Assembly (NCBI RefSeq): GCF_002321025.1
Contig: NZ_DCLL01000061.1
Span: 1 to 64,000 of the forward strand
Direction: 5' to 3'
Source of the DNA: Acinetobacter lwoffii
GTDB lineage: Bacteria; Pseudomonadota; Gammaproteobacteria; Pseudomonadales; Moraxellaceae
Length of the DNA stretch: 64,000 nucleotides
Shown in pieces: positions 36,475 to 44,653 of this stretch. Numbering within the stretch: position 1 is the stretch's first letter; each line of letters starts with the position of its first letter. The notes beneath the pieces were generated by a model. The model searched no databases and was not told where the DNA came from. It saw nothing but the letters and a program-made list of their open reading frames with translations. The position numbers and the translations under genes are program-made.

Positions 36475-37317
36475 TTAATCGTTGGCTGATGTCAGTTCTA
36501 AAGCACGTTGATAAGCCACTTTCTTTTTGATACCGGTTAAATCTGCTGCCAGTTGTGAAGCTGCTTTGACTGACAGATCCTGTAATAAGCGATTCAATAA
36601 TTTATCCAGCTTTTCCTGATCCAGATCTTTTTCTTCGGTTGCTCCGCCAATCACCAGAACAATTTCACCTTTTTGCTGATTATGATCATTAGCAATGAAT
36701 TCGACCAGTTCACCTAAAGTCATTTTCTTGATGGTTTCAAAAGTCTTGGTAATTTCACGCGCGAAGCCAACAGGACGGTCTGCTCCAAATATGCTCGCCA
36801 TATCTTTAACGCATTCCAGAATCCGGTGCGGTGCTTCATAGAAAATTAAGGTCTGGGTTTCATCTTTGAGTTTTTCCAGATTCAGCAGGCGCTGACTTTG
36901 TCTGGATGGCAGAAAGCCTTCAAAACTGAAACGGTCACTCGGCAAGCCGACCGCACTTAAGGCCGCAATCGCAGCACAAGCACCGGGCACAGGAATAACA
37001 CGGATATTATGCGCTTGAGCAGCCCGAACAAATTTAAAACCAGGATCGCTAATCAGGGGCGTGCCAGCATCACTGATCAGGGCCATATCTTCGCCATTGA
37101 GCAGACGCTGGATCAGCTGCTCAATTTTGTTGCTTTCATTATGTTCATGACATGCAGTCAAAGGTGTTTGAATATTAAAGTGTTTAAGCAACTGTGCCGA
37201 AGTTCGTGTATCCTCAGCAGCAATCAGACTCACCGACTTCAACACCTGAATTGCACGATAACTAATATCATCTAAGTGCCCGATTGGAGTCGCAACAACA
37301 AATAACTGAGCACTCAT
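36475..37317 (-). CDS. rsmI: 16S rRNA (cytidine(1402)-2'-O)-methyltransferase RsmI
   Basis: SAM-dependent 2'-O-methyltransferase of C1402 in 16S rRNA. It is a tetrapyrrole-methylase-fold enzyme of 280 residues starting at ATG 37317 (MSAQLFVVATPIGHLDD). Conserved blocks are EDTRTSAQLLKHF, ALISDAGTPLISDPGF, PGACAAIAALSAVGL, FEGFLPSR and FYEAPHRI. An upstream in-frame extension of 28 codons lacks coding features. It is divergent from, and overlaps by a few nt the leader of, the lpoA-like gene, as in E. coli. Confidence 0.95.
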   Translation of the reverse strand: MSAQLFVVATPIGHLDDISYRAIQVLKSVSLIAAEDTRTSAQLLKHFNIQTPLTACHEHNESNKIEQLIQRLLNGEDMALISDAGTPLISDPGFKFVRAAQAHNIRVIPVPGACAAIAALSAVGLPSDRFSFEGFLPSRQSQRLLNLEKLKDETQTLIFYEAPHRILECVKDMASIFGADRPVGFAREITKTFETIKKMTLGELVEFIANDHNQQKGEIVLVIGGATEEKDLDQEKLDKLLNRLLQDLSVKAASQLAADLTGIKKKVAYQRALELTSAND

Positions 37318-37327
37318 AGGTTTCTCC

Positions 37328-38287
37328 ATGTGGAATAAATTGAATAATAAAAAATGGAAGATGAAAAATAAAATATTAGGCTTGTGTTTAGTCAGCTGCA
37401 TCAGCAGCGTTCAAGCAGAAGTGTTGATCATTCTACCCGAATCCGGGCCTTTGGCGCGAGCTGCATCGAGTATCAAACAGGGTTTTCTCAGTGCCTATAC
37501 CGCTTCAGGACACAAGATTCCGCTGAAATGGGTCAATGCCAATCAGAAAAATATCTCCCAGCTACTTAAACAGCATGTCAAGAAAAAGACCAGAATGGTG
37601 GTGGGGCCATTGGCACGTAGCGACGTGGAACAACTGCTGAACAGCAAACCCAAAGTACGTACCCTCAGCCTGAATGAAGTGGCTGATGTCTCTCCCAATG
37701 TCTGGCAGTTCAGTCTATCCAAGAAAGATGATGCCGCTGCCTTAAAAGCACTTTTATTCAAAGACGGGATTCGGCAACTGCTGATTTTACGCCAGCCGGG
37801 CAGTGAAGCGGAGCATGAACTGTTGTTGATGTCCTTGCTGAGCCAGAGTGATCTGAAATTTAAAATCGTAGATAAACCACCACGATTTTTAATGCCCAAG
37901 CAGGGATTATTGTTTCTGGGCAATGCAGAATGGATGGCTGTCATGCCTGAATTAAATCGTTCACGGATGTATACCGTAGCCAATGCCATGAGCGAACAGC
38001 ACAAGCTGCCACAAGGGATCGAGTTTTGTGATGTTCCAGTGCTTTACTTAGCGGATTGGCCGGATGTGCTGCAAGCTTATGCCAAGGAACCGGTTAATCT
38101 GTCTTATCAGCGCCTGATTGCTTTTGGCGGCGATGCCTGGCAGATCACCCAGCAGTACCTGTCACAACCGCGTTCGCAGCATATTGAATTTCAGGGTAGA
38201 ACTGGTCGGATTGAAATCACTGAACACAGCATTCAGCGCAGTCCACAATGTTTTCAGTACAGTGGTACAGGTGTCAAGCTACTATGA
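37328..38287 (+). CDS. LpoA-like periplasmic penicillin-binding-protein activator (short form)
   Basis: This 319-residue exported protein resembles the C-terminal substrate-binding-fold domain of LpoA/YraM, the outer-membrane lipoprotein that activates PBP1A. The N-terminal TPR domain of E. coli LpoA (678 residues) is absent. From ATG 37328 the signal reaches a lipobox-like LVSC (Cys24); ATG 37361 would give a shorter signal and SPase I cleavage at VQA-EV. Typical blocks are ILPESGPLARAASSIKQGFLSAY and VVGPLARSDVEQLL. It is first in a coupled cluster: its stop overlaps yraN by 4 nt. Confidence 0.8.
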   Translation: MWNKLNNKKWKMKNKILGLCLVSCISSVQAEVLIILPESGPLARAASSIKQGFLSAYTASGHKIPLKWVNANQKNISQLLKQHVKKKTRMVVGPLARSDVEQLLNSKPKVRTLSLNEVADVSPNVWQFSLSKKDDAAALKALLFKDGIRQLLILRQPGSEAEHELLLMSLLSQSDLKFKIVDKPPRFLMPKQGLLFLGNAEWMAVMPELNRSRMYTVANAMSEQHKLPQGIEFCDVPVLYLADWPDVLQAYAKEPVNLSYQRLIAFGGDAWQITQQYLSQPRSQHIEFQGRTGRIEITEHSIQRSPQCFQYSGTGVKLL

Positions 38288-38715
38288 GCGAAAGAGTAAT
38301 GCTACGACAGCAACTAGGTGCATGGGCAGAGCAGCAAGCAGCTCAACTGATGCAAAACCATGGATTTCAGTTCCTGACAGCCAATTATCACAGTCGCTAT
38401 GGTGAGCTGGATCTGATTCTGGTACGTGAACAGGAGCTGATCTTTGTTGAAGTCAAAGCTCGTGCACACACCGGATATGCGCAAGCGATCGAGTCGGTGT
38501 CGAAAGCAAAACAGGGCAAGATGCTCAAGACGGCAATGTGCTTTATTCAGAAAAATCCACAATTTGCACACTATTACTATCGTTTTGACGTGATTTGTTT
38601 TGATTTTAAACAGCAATTTGCAAAAACCCTACAGCATGACTTTTCGCAATACCCTTATGATCTGGAATGGATTGAAAATGCTTTTACTTTTGATCAAGAG
38701 TTTATTAATCTGTGA
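38284..38715 (+). CDS. yraN: UPF0102 (YraN) nuclease-like protein
   Basis: A 143-residue protein of the restriction-nuclease-like fold. The metal-site pattern is visible in YGELDLILVREQELIFVEVKAR (E-x-D and E-x-K). The start is ATG 38284, overlapping the upstream stop as ATGA. Conserved neighbour of rsmI and lpoA. The physiological role is unclear, though a link to DNA repair or recombination is suspected for the family. Confidence 0.88.
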   Translation: MSERVMLRQQLGAWAEQQAAQLMQNHGFQFLTANYHSRYGELDLILVREQELIFVEVKARAHTGYAQAIESVSKAKQGKMLKTAMCFIQKNPQFAHYYYRFDVICFDFKQQFAKTLQHDFSQYPYDLEWIENAFTFDQEFINL

Positions 38716-38848
38716 ATAAAATAAGGTCTAAAGATGCTTATATTTGCCTCAAGATCATTGTAAAGTTCAAGCAGAGTTGCCATGATCTGAGCTTAAAGAC
38801 AGATTATTAGATTGAAAAAGACGTAATAAAATGAAGGAGTCTTGCTGA

Positions 38849-39535
38849 GTGGTTAAGCGTATTGCAATAACAATGCTGTGTGTCGCAAGTTTATCAGGTT
38901 GTGCCAGTTTTATTTCTAGCGGCACAGGTACGGCTCCTGTAGGAACTGAGAGTGGGGCGCGTACCTTGGGGCAGGTGTTTATTGATTCCTCGATTGTCCG
39001 TACTGCAAAAATTAATCTTTATAAACTAGATTCGCGCTTCAAACAGGCCCGGGTCAATATTGAAAGTTTTCATGGCAATGTCTTGCTGACCGGTCAGGTG
39101 CCCGATGCACATCTCAAGCAGCTGGCAGAAGACAATGTCAAATCCATGAGCGATGTCAAAGCGGTACATAATTTTATTACTGTAGGCAACCAGATCAGCT
39201 ATAGCACCATCATGCAGGATACTGCGGTCACAGCTAATACCCGTGGCCTGATCATGAAAGCCACTGTGGTTGCGGACAGTAAAGTACATGTGCATACTGA
39301 AGATGGCGTGCTGTATGTGATGGGACGTTTGAACAGCGCAGAAATTGCTGACCTGAATCAGGTATTGCAGCAAGTGGGCAATGTCACCAAAATTGTGACC
39401 CTGATTGATAATGTTGAACAGTCTTCAAATCTGAGCAGTCAGAACTTTGCAGCACCTGCTTATGCACAGCCCGGTATCGAACAGACGCCGGTTGCGATAG
39501 ATCCTGATACGGTTGAACCAACCGATGCTCCATAA
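38849..39535 (+). CDS. dolP: BON-domain outer-membrane lipoprotein DolP (YraP)
   Basis: A 228-residue dual-BON-domain lipoprotein supporting outer membrane integrity and the BAM complex. The lipobox is LSGC (Cys18). The first BON domain (about 55-115) contains ARVNIESFHGNVLLTGQVPDAH, the second (about 130-195) contains SKVHVHTEDGVLYVMGRL. A C-terminal low-complexity tail follows. Start GTG 38849 with AAGGAG 9 nt upstream. The cluster rsmI-lpoA-yraN-dolP matches the E. coli order, although diaA (yraO) is missing between yraN and dolP. Confidence 0.9.
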   Translation: MVKRIAITMLCVASLSGCASFISSGTGTAPVGTESGARTLGQVFIDSSIVRTAKINLYKLDSRFKQARVNIESFHGNVLLTGQVPDAHLKQLAEDNVKSMSDVKAVHNFITVGNQISYSTIMQDTAVTANTRGLIMKATVVADSKVHVHTEDGVLYVMGRLNSAEIADLNQVLQQVGNVTKIVTLIDNVEQSSNLSSQNFAAPAYAQPGIEQTPVAIDPDTVEPTDAP

Positions 39536-40412
39536 GGTCGGTCATTTTAAAAACCAATTGTCGAATCAGATTCTGGAAGTCCAGCAACGCTATAAAGCAT
39601 TTAGACTCTATGATTTTGGCAGTTATGCGTTGAATCGTTTAACGCCTAAACAGGGTTACACGATCGAAACTCAGCTGGCTTATGGTCTAAAATCACGGCA
39701 ACGCTTTGATCTGTTCCGTAGCCAGCAGCCTTTGCCCCATCGCCCCCTGATTGTTTTTGTACATGGCGGCGCGTGGTTGCATGGGGATAAAAAGGATTAT
39801 CAGTTCATTGGTGAGGCCTTTGCCAAAGAAGGCTATGATGTGGTGGTGATGAATTATCATCTGGCACCACAACATATTTTCCCAGCCTATATTCATGATC
39901 TGCATTTATTATTGAACCACTTGCAGCAGTCTGCCGGCCGGTTGGATATCTGTGCTGAAAACCTGGTTTTGATGGGACATTCGGCTGGGGCATTCAATGT
40001 CATGTCTGCACTGTATCATCCGCAATCTGCCAGCATTGACCACAGTCTAATCCGTGCGATTATTGGTCTGGCGGGGCCTTATCATTTTGATTATAAAAAT
40101 GATCCGATTTGTGCTGATGCTTTTGATCAGACGGTGCCATATCAGCAGGTCATGCCTTATTATTTTGTTAAAAATAGCCCAACCCGACATTATCTGTTTA
40201 TTGCCGAAAAGGACAACATCGTTGGCCATTTTAATAGTCAGGATCTAGATCGGGTATTGCGAGAAAAGGGCAATCATAGCCATTTGATTCATATTCCGAA
40301 ACTTGGCCATATTACAATCGTAGGTTCATTATCTAGTTTGTTCAGTCGCTATTTCCAGACCAAAGCGCAGGTGCTTTGGGCACTCGAGGATGCATTTAGA
40401 TCTCGAGACTGA
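39525..40412 (+). CDS. Alpha/beta hydrolase (esterase-like, BD-FAE type)
   Basis: This 295-residue serine hydrolase has the oxyanion-hole motif HGGAWLHGDKKDY (about 72-84) and the nucleophile elbow GHSAG (about 151-155). Further typical parts are YHLAPQHIFPAYIHDL and a C-terminal catalytic His near HIPKLGHITIVGS. Such enzymes hydrolyse short acyl esters. The ATG at 39525 lies inside the end of dolP (overlap 11 nt), so it probably rides on that transcript. No natural substrate can be inferred. Confidence 0.85.
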   Translation: MLHKVGHFKNQLSNQILEVQQRYKAFRLYDFGSYALNRLTPKQGYTIETQLAYGLKSRQRFDLFRSQQPLPHRPLIVFVHGGAWLHGDKKDYQFIGEAFAKEGYDVVVMNYHLAPQHIFPAYIHDLHLLLNHLQQSAGRLDICAENLVLMGHSAGAFNVMSALYHPQSASIDHSLIRAIIGLAGPYHFDYKNDPICADAFDQTVPYQQVMPYYFVKNSPTRHYLFIAEKDNIVGHFNSQDLDRVLREKGNHSHLIHIPKLGHITIVGSLSSLFSRYFQTKAQVLWALEDAFRSRD

Positions 40413-40441
40413 TAGCGGGATTTAACCCAGTAGTAAGGCAT

Positions 40442-40482
40442 AAAAAAGAATCCAAGAGATCATCTCCCTTGGATTCTTTTTT
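40442..40482. terminator. Bidirectional terminator between esterase and nudC
   Basis: A 14-bp stem AAAAAGAATCCAAG/CTTGGATTCTTTTT with an 11-nt loop. Confidence 0.9.
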
Positions 40483-40515
40483 TATTGGTTCAGCCAAACT
40501 TGAGATCAATAAGAG

Positions 40516-41292
40516 CTAGAGCCAGGTCTTGGTATCGTCTGCGACTGCCGTACCTTGAGTCACATGCATAATCATGGCATGGGCAATACTGCCCTTGAAC
40601 GGAATTTCGGGCAGCTGATCGAATTTAAAGAATTGCGCATCGCTAATTTCTTCTTGCTGTAATTCGATTTCACCCGCGGCATATTCAGCCTTGAAGGCAA
40701 TCATCAGATTACTGGGGAAAGGCCAGGGCTGGCTGGCCAGATACTGAATATTCTTGAGCTCTAAACCGACTTCTTCCAGCGTTTCACGACGTACTGCCTC
40801 TTCCAGCGTTTCGCCTACCTCAACAAAACCGGCAATCAGGCCATACATCTGGCTTTTGGTATTGCGCGCGTTTTTGGCCAGCAAAATTTCGTCTTCGTTT
40901 TTGGTAATGACGGTAATGACACAAGGCTGAACCCGTGGATACTGACGATAGTTGCAGGATGGACAGAGCATCGCATGTTCAAGCGGATGTGCTTCGGTGG
41001 CCGTACCGCAATGACTACAAAATTTGTGATTCCGGCGCCATTCTAAAAGCTGTACCGCACGGCTGGCCTGTTCGAATTGCTGGGTATTCCAGAACTGTAA
41101 TAACTGGCGGATGGGTACCAGTTGCAAGCCTGCAGGAATCGGCTCATCGGGAAGCAGGTCACGGGCAATCACTTGATCACCCGTGTGGAGTAACAAATCA
41201 CTTGCGAGGGCTTCAACCTGTGGAAGCTGAAAATGTTGATCGACCAGCAGTTGCTGCTGCTGAAAAATATAAGCAAGTGATAATTTGGACAT
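40516..41292 (-). CDS. nudC: NAD+ diphosphatase / NAD-cap RNA hydrolase NudC
   Basis: A 258-residue Nudix enzyme cleaving NAD(H) and removing NAD caps from RNA. A zinc-ribbon is visible as CSHCG and CPSC (about 92-115). The Nudix box is GFVEVGETLEEAVRRETLEEVG (about 152-173, core G-x5-E-x7-REVGEE type), followed by a SQPWPFP specificity motif (about 187-193) as in NudC. The start overlaps the fimL stop by 1 nt (TAATG), giving translational coupling. Confidence 0.93.
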   Translation of the reverse strand: MSKLSLAYIFQQQQLLVDQHFQLPQVEALASDLLLHTGDQVIARDLLPDEPIPAGLQLVPIRQLLQFWNTQQFEQASRAVQLLEWRRNHKFCSHCGTATEAHPLEHAMLCPSCNYRQYPRVQPCVITVITKNEDEILLAKNARNTKSQMYGLIAGFVEVGETLEEAVRRETLEEVGLELKNIQYLASQPWPFPSNLMIAFKAEYAAGEIELQQEEISDAQFFKFDQLPEIPFKGSIAHAMIMHVTQGTAVADDTKTWL

Positions 41293-42935
41293 TAGGCAAC
41301 TATTTTGAGTTTTTCACTACTGTCCAATGCTACCTTAAACATAGCCTGTAAAACAGGCTGTTTGTTCTTTAAGTTATCAATCATCATGTCGGCACTCGCC
41401 AGAGTATCCAGAGCACGATGAATCTCTTCCGGCGTTAATGCCATTGATAGATCAATACGGTTCTTGATGAATGCTGCAGTGGTGGTGAATGCAGTACGAA
41501 CATGTTCTGCATTCAGGAACAGCATCGCCCCGCCAATTTCACAGAATTGTACTGGCACAGGTTCGAGTGCAGCCAAGTCCTGATCTTGCAGATAGTTGCT
41601 CAGAATCTGGCTGGAAAGCTCGATCAGGGCCTTGGTTTCAGTGAGTAAAGCCGCATGTGCTTCATCCAGGCGGTCCAGAGAAATATTCATGTTGTTGACG
41701 CGCAGCTGCAAACGGCTCGAGGTGTGATGACGTTCCAGTACCCCAATCGAGTTCATGGCAGACAGGATCACATTCATCAACTGCTGGGCAAAACCCGGAT
41801 CTTTCAGGATTTCAGTCTGGCTCAGTGAAGTAGCTTGACGGTTCAGGTCATGATAGGCTTCATTCAGGTTCAATACTTTGAAGATGTTGGCCAGATTATT
41901 GAGCTGTGCCTGCAATTCCTGAGTTTTTTCAGGACTCATGTTCTGATAGTTAAACTCGATGTCATTACGAATCTGCGCCATTTCTGTGGTCACCAGTTCG
42001 CTAATGGTATGCATGGTTTCAAAGTCTGGACCATACAGGTGGCGACTAAAGACCTGTAACTGCATATCGGTCAGCAGGTCTTCACCAATATTGAGCTGAC
42101 TGCGGATATGTTGTGCAGTATCATCTTCCTGGCTAATACACAGACTCAGGACATTGGCCAGGTCTGCAAGTGAAGCCTTGAAGCTGTCCGGCGAGCCAAA
42201 ATATTGTGCCATGTTGCGCTCGATACTCACCAGAGTGCGCAGACGTGGCTCATTAATCAGCAAGTGATCAATATTGCTGAATGCAACGAAAACCAGATTC
42301 CAGTACTGTTTGCTGGTGTGCGATTGAGCGAGCCCAGCCAGATAAGCCCCCACCAGTTTAATCGCCTGCAGATCCAGTTCACTTTCTTCCTGCTTAAGCA
42401 GCTTGTTCAGGGACAGCTTGTACAGGCGCTGAACATATTTGGATTTTTCCAGACCGGGTGCTTGTGGTAACTGAAAGTCAGGCGTGATCAGATCGAGCAG
42501 GGATTCAATATGCTGACCTTCACTGGTGAGCGGTTTACCCAGCGCAATTTCCAGACGGTTCAGGGTGTCGAGCAGGAACTGTGGAATTTTTACTTCACGC
42601 AGGCAGATAAATTCGATATAGCGTTTCAGCATGGTGGTGCCTTCACTCAGGGCAATGACGTCCTGCGTATTGACCTGTGCCGGGTTCCCCATAATCTTGC
42701 GCATCAGTTCTGCTGAATAATGAGCGACTTTTGCCAGGCTGGACATGTCGATGAGTGCCAGAACCTGGGCGCATTGTTCGAACTGATTTAATGCATCATC
42801 AATACCAAAAGGTAAAGTCTGGTCTTCTACCAAGGTGCTTACTGCTGATTCGACTAACTTGATCGAGTTATCAACCTCATTTTTTATTATCAGTAAAGCT
42901 GTTGGATCAAAATGTATAGAGGTTTGGTAAGACAT
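41292..42935 (-). CDS. fimL: FimL-like twitching-motility regulator
   Basis: This 547-residue protein resembles FimL, which is homologous to the N-terminal region of the ChpA/PilL chemotaxis kinase but lacks the kinase core. It has Hpt-like helical bundles, for example ALIDMSSLAKVAHYSAELMRKI and LIELSSQILSNYLQDQD, and no catalytic His is clear. In Pseudomonas FimL supports type IV pilus function and cAMP production. Start ATG 42935 (MSYQTSIHF), behind AAAGG; an in-frame GTG 9 nt earlier sits on that site. Coupled to nudC. Confidence 0.75.
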   Translation of the reverse strand: MSYQTSIHFDPTALLIIKNEVDNSIKLVESAVSTLVEDQTLPFGIDDALNQFEQCAQVLALIDMSSLAKVAHYSAELMRKIMGNPAQVNTQDVIALSEGTTMLKRYIEFICLREVKIPQFLLDTLNRLEIALGKPLTSEGQHIESLLDLITPDFQLPQAPGLEKSKYVQRLYKLSLNKLLKQEESELDLQAIKLVGAYLAGLAQSHTSKQYWNLVFVAFSNIDHLLINEPRLRTLVSIERNMAQYFGSPDSFKASLADLANVLSLCISQEDDTAQHIRSQLNIGEDLLTDMQLQVFSRHLYGPDFETMHTISELVTTEMAQIRNDIEFNYQNMSPEKTQELQAQLNNLANIFKVLNLNEAYHDLNRQATSLSQTEILKDPGFAQQLMNVILSAMNSIGVLERHHTSSRLQLRVNNMNISLDRLDEAHAALLTETKALIELSSQILSNYLQDQDLAALEPVPVQFCEIGGAMLFLNAEHVRTAFTTTAAFIKNRIDLSMALTPEEIHRALDTLASADMMIDNLKNKQPVLQAMFKVALDSSEKLKIVA

Positions 42936-43060
42936 GATCTGCACCTTTCCTGGAGTATTATCTATATATGAGCCCTGCTTTAAACTACGGGGCCTCTTTG
43001 TATTTACTATAACTGAAGAACGATAGTTTTAAACCTAAAGTATCCCCGGAAATGTAGATT

Positions 43061-44446
43061 TTATTTCGCGAAAAGGCAAGCAGTTCCATGTTTTTCTTCG
43101 AATTGTTTGACCCAATTCTCATGTTCCTGTAATTCCTGTTCTGACGGGAGAATCACCGGTAATTCAATTTCAACTCTGGCCATCCCTGAACGGCTGTTCT
43201 GGTCTTCAGACTGGGACAGGGCATCGATATCAAAAGACACCTGTCCACCGGTCATCGCCAGATAAACATCGGACAGGATTTCCGCATCGAGCAAGGCACC
43301 GTGGAAAGTACGGTCACGTTGTGGAATCTCGTAACGGCGCACTAAGGCATCCAGCGAATTTTTCTGCCCGGGATGCTTGGACTTGGCCAGTGCCAAGGTA
43401 TCGGTGACGTCACAAACCTCGGAGAGTGCTTTAAAACCTGCACGTTTGAATTCCATATCCAGGAAGTTCATATCGAAGGTTGCGTTATGCGCAATAATTT
43501 CCGCGCCGTGTAAATAGTCAAACAGCACTTGAGAAATTTCTTCAAACAGCGGTTTGTCTTGCAGGAATTCGTCGGTGATCCCGTGGACATTCACAGAATC
43601 GCCGACCGGTGTTTTCGGATTGATATAAATATGAATCGAGCTGCCGGTCAGTTTGCGGTTAATCATTTCCAGCGCGCCGACTTCAATAATCCGGTCACCA
43701 TCCTGATAATAAAAACCGGTGGTTTCAGTATCCAGAATCAGTTGTCGTGGGCCATGCAGCTGTAACTTGGCCGGTGTAATGACAATTTGCGGATGTATCT
43801 CAGTCGAGGCAGATGCGTCTGAAGATGAAGCATCTTCATTGCTGTCCGTTGCTAAAACTTCAGTCTGTACAATTTCTTCAACAGTCACTTCGATGATTTC
43901 TTCCGGCAGGTCTTCCAGCTCTTCTTCACTCTCAGCCAGATCCAGACCGAAAGGATCATCTAGCAACCAGTCGGGTTCAGATTTTTTTTTATCTTCAGAC
44001 ATTGAAAGGCTTTGCTTGGATTTTTTCAGGGTTTCATCAGCACCCAGATTGGCCAGCTGATCGGCCATTTCATTGCCCGGATGTCCAGCATGACCTTTGA
44101 CCCAGTGCCATTCAATATCGCGTCCTTGACAGACTTCATCGAGTTTTTGCCACAGATCCGGATTTTTGACGTCTTTCCAGTTTTTCTTTTTCCAGCCGTG
44201 AATCCATTCGGTAATGCCTTGTTTGACGTACTTAGAATCGGTATAGATCACCAGTTTATCTTGCTTGTCACAGAACAGAATCCCTTCAATCGCAGCCGTC
44301 AGTTCCATACGGTTATTGGTGGTATGATCTTCACCGCCATAAATTTTGTGTTCTTGTTGGCCATTAACAATGTACGCACCCCAACCCCCTAAACCCGGGT
44401 TGCCGCGGCAGGCGCCATCAACATAAAGTGTGATAGTGTGTGACAT
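43061..44446 (-). CDS. rnhA-dnaQ: Fused ribonuclease HI - DNA polymerase III epsilon (3'-5' exonuclease)
   Basis: A 461-residue two-enzyme fusion. Residues 1-145 are RNase HI with catalytic Asp10, Glu48, Asp70 and Asp129 (DGACRGNPG, RMELT, YTDSKYV, GNEMADQLAN). Residues 146-230 form an acidic, low-complexity linker. Residues 231-415 are the DnaQ proofreading exonuclease with Asp239/Glu241 (LILDTETTG), HGITDEFL, HNATFDMNFLDMEF and HGALLDAEILSDVY. The C-terminal 45 residues probably bind the polymerase alpha subunit. In E. coli the two genes are adjacent and divergent; here they form one chain, as in other Acinetobacter. Confidence 0.95.
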   Translation of the reverse strand: MSHTITLYVDGACRGNPGLGGWGAYIVNGQQEHKIYGGEDHTTNNRMELTAAIEGILFCDKQDKLVIYTDSKYVKQGITEWIHGWKKKNWKDVKNPDLWQKLDEVCQGRDIEWHWVKGHAGHPGNEMADQLANLGADETLKKSKQSLSMSEDKKKSEPDWLLDDPFGLDLAESEEELEDLPEEIIEVTVEEIVQTEVLATDSNEDASSSDASASTEIHPQIVITPAKLQLHGPRQLILDTETTGFYYQDGDRIIEVGALEMINRKLTGSSIHIYINPKTPVGDSVNVHGITDEFLQDKPLFEEISQVLFDYLHGAEIIAHNATFDMNFLDMEFKRAGFKALSEVCDVTDTLALAKSKHPGQKNSLDALVRRYEIPQRDRTFHGALLDAEILSDVYLAMTGGQVSFDIDALSQSEDQNSRSGMARVEIELPVILPSEQELQEHENWVKQFEEKHGTACLFAK

Positions 44447-44653
44447 AGATTAAATCCGATCAAAATAGAACAAGCTGGAAGGCTTATTGTATAGCGCAAA
44501 TGCAGTCGATCAATCTATATGTCCGGGATTTTTTAATTTCTTGTAACATTTAACGTGAAATCGCGGTAAATTATTGGCTTGAGTCTTCGACATGCTTCAC
44601 TACAATGGCATATCTAAAAAATAAATTTATATACGAGTTGTTTGGATTTCTTT

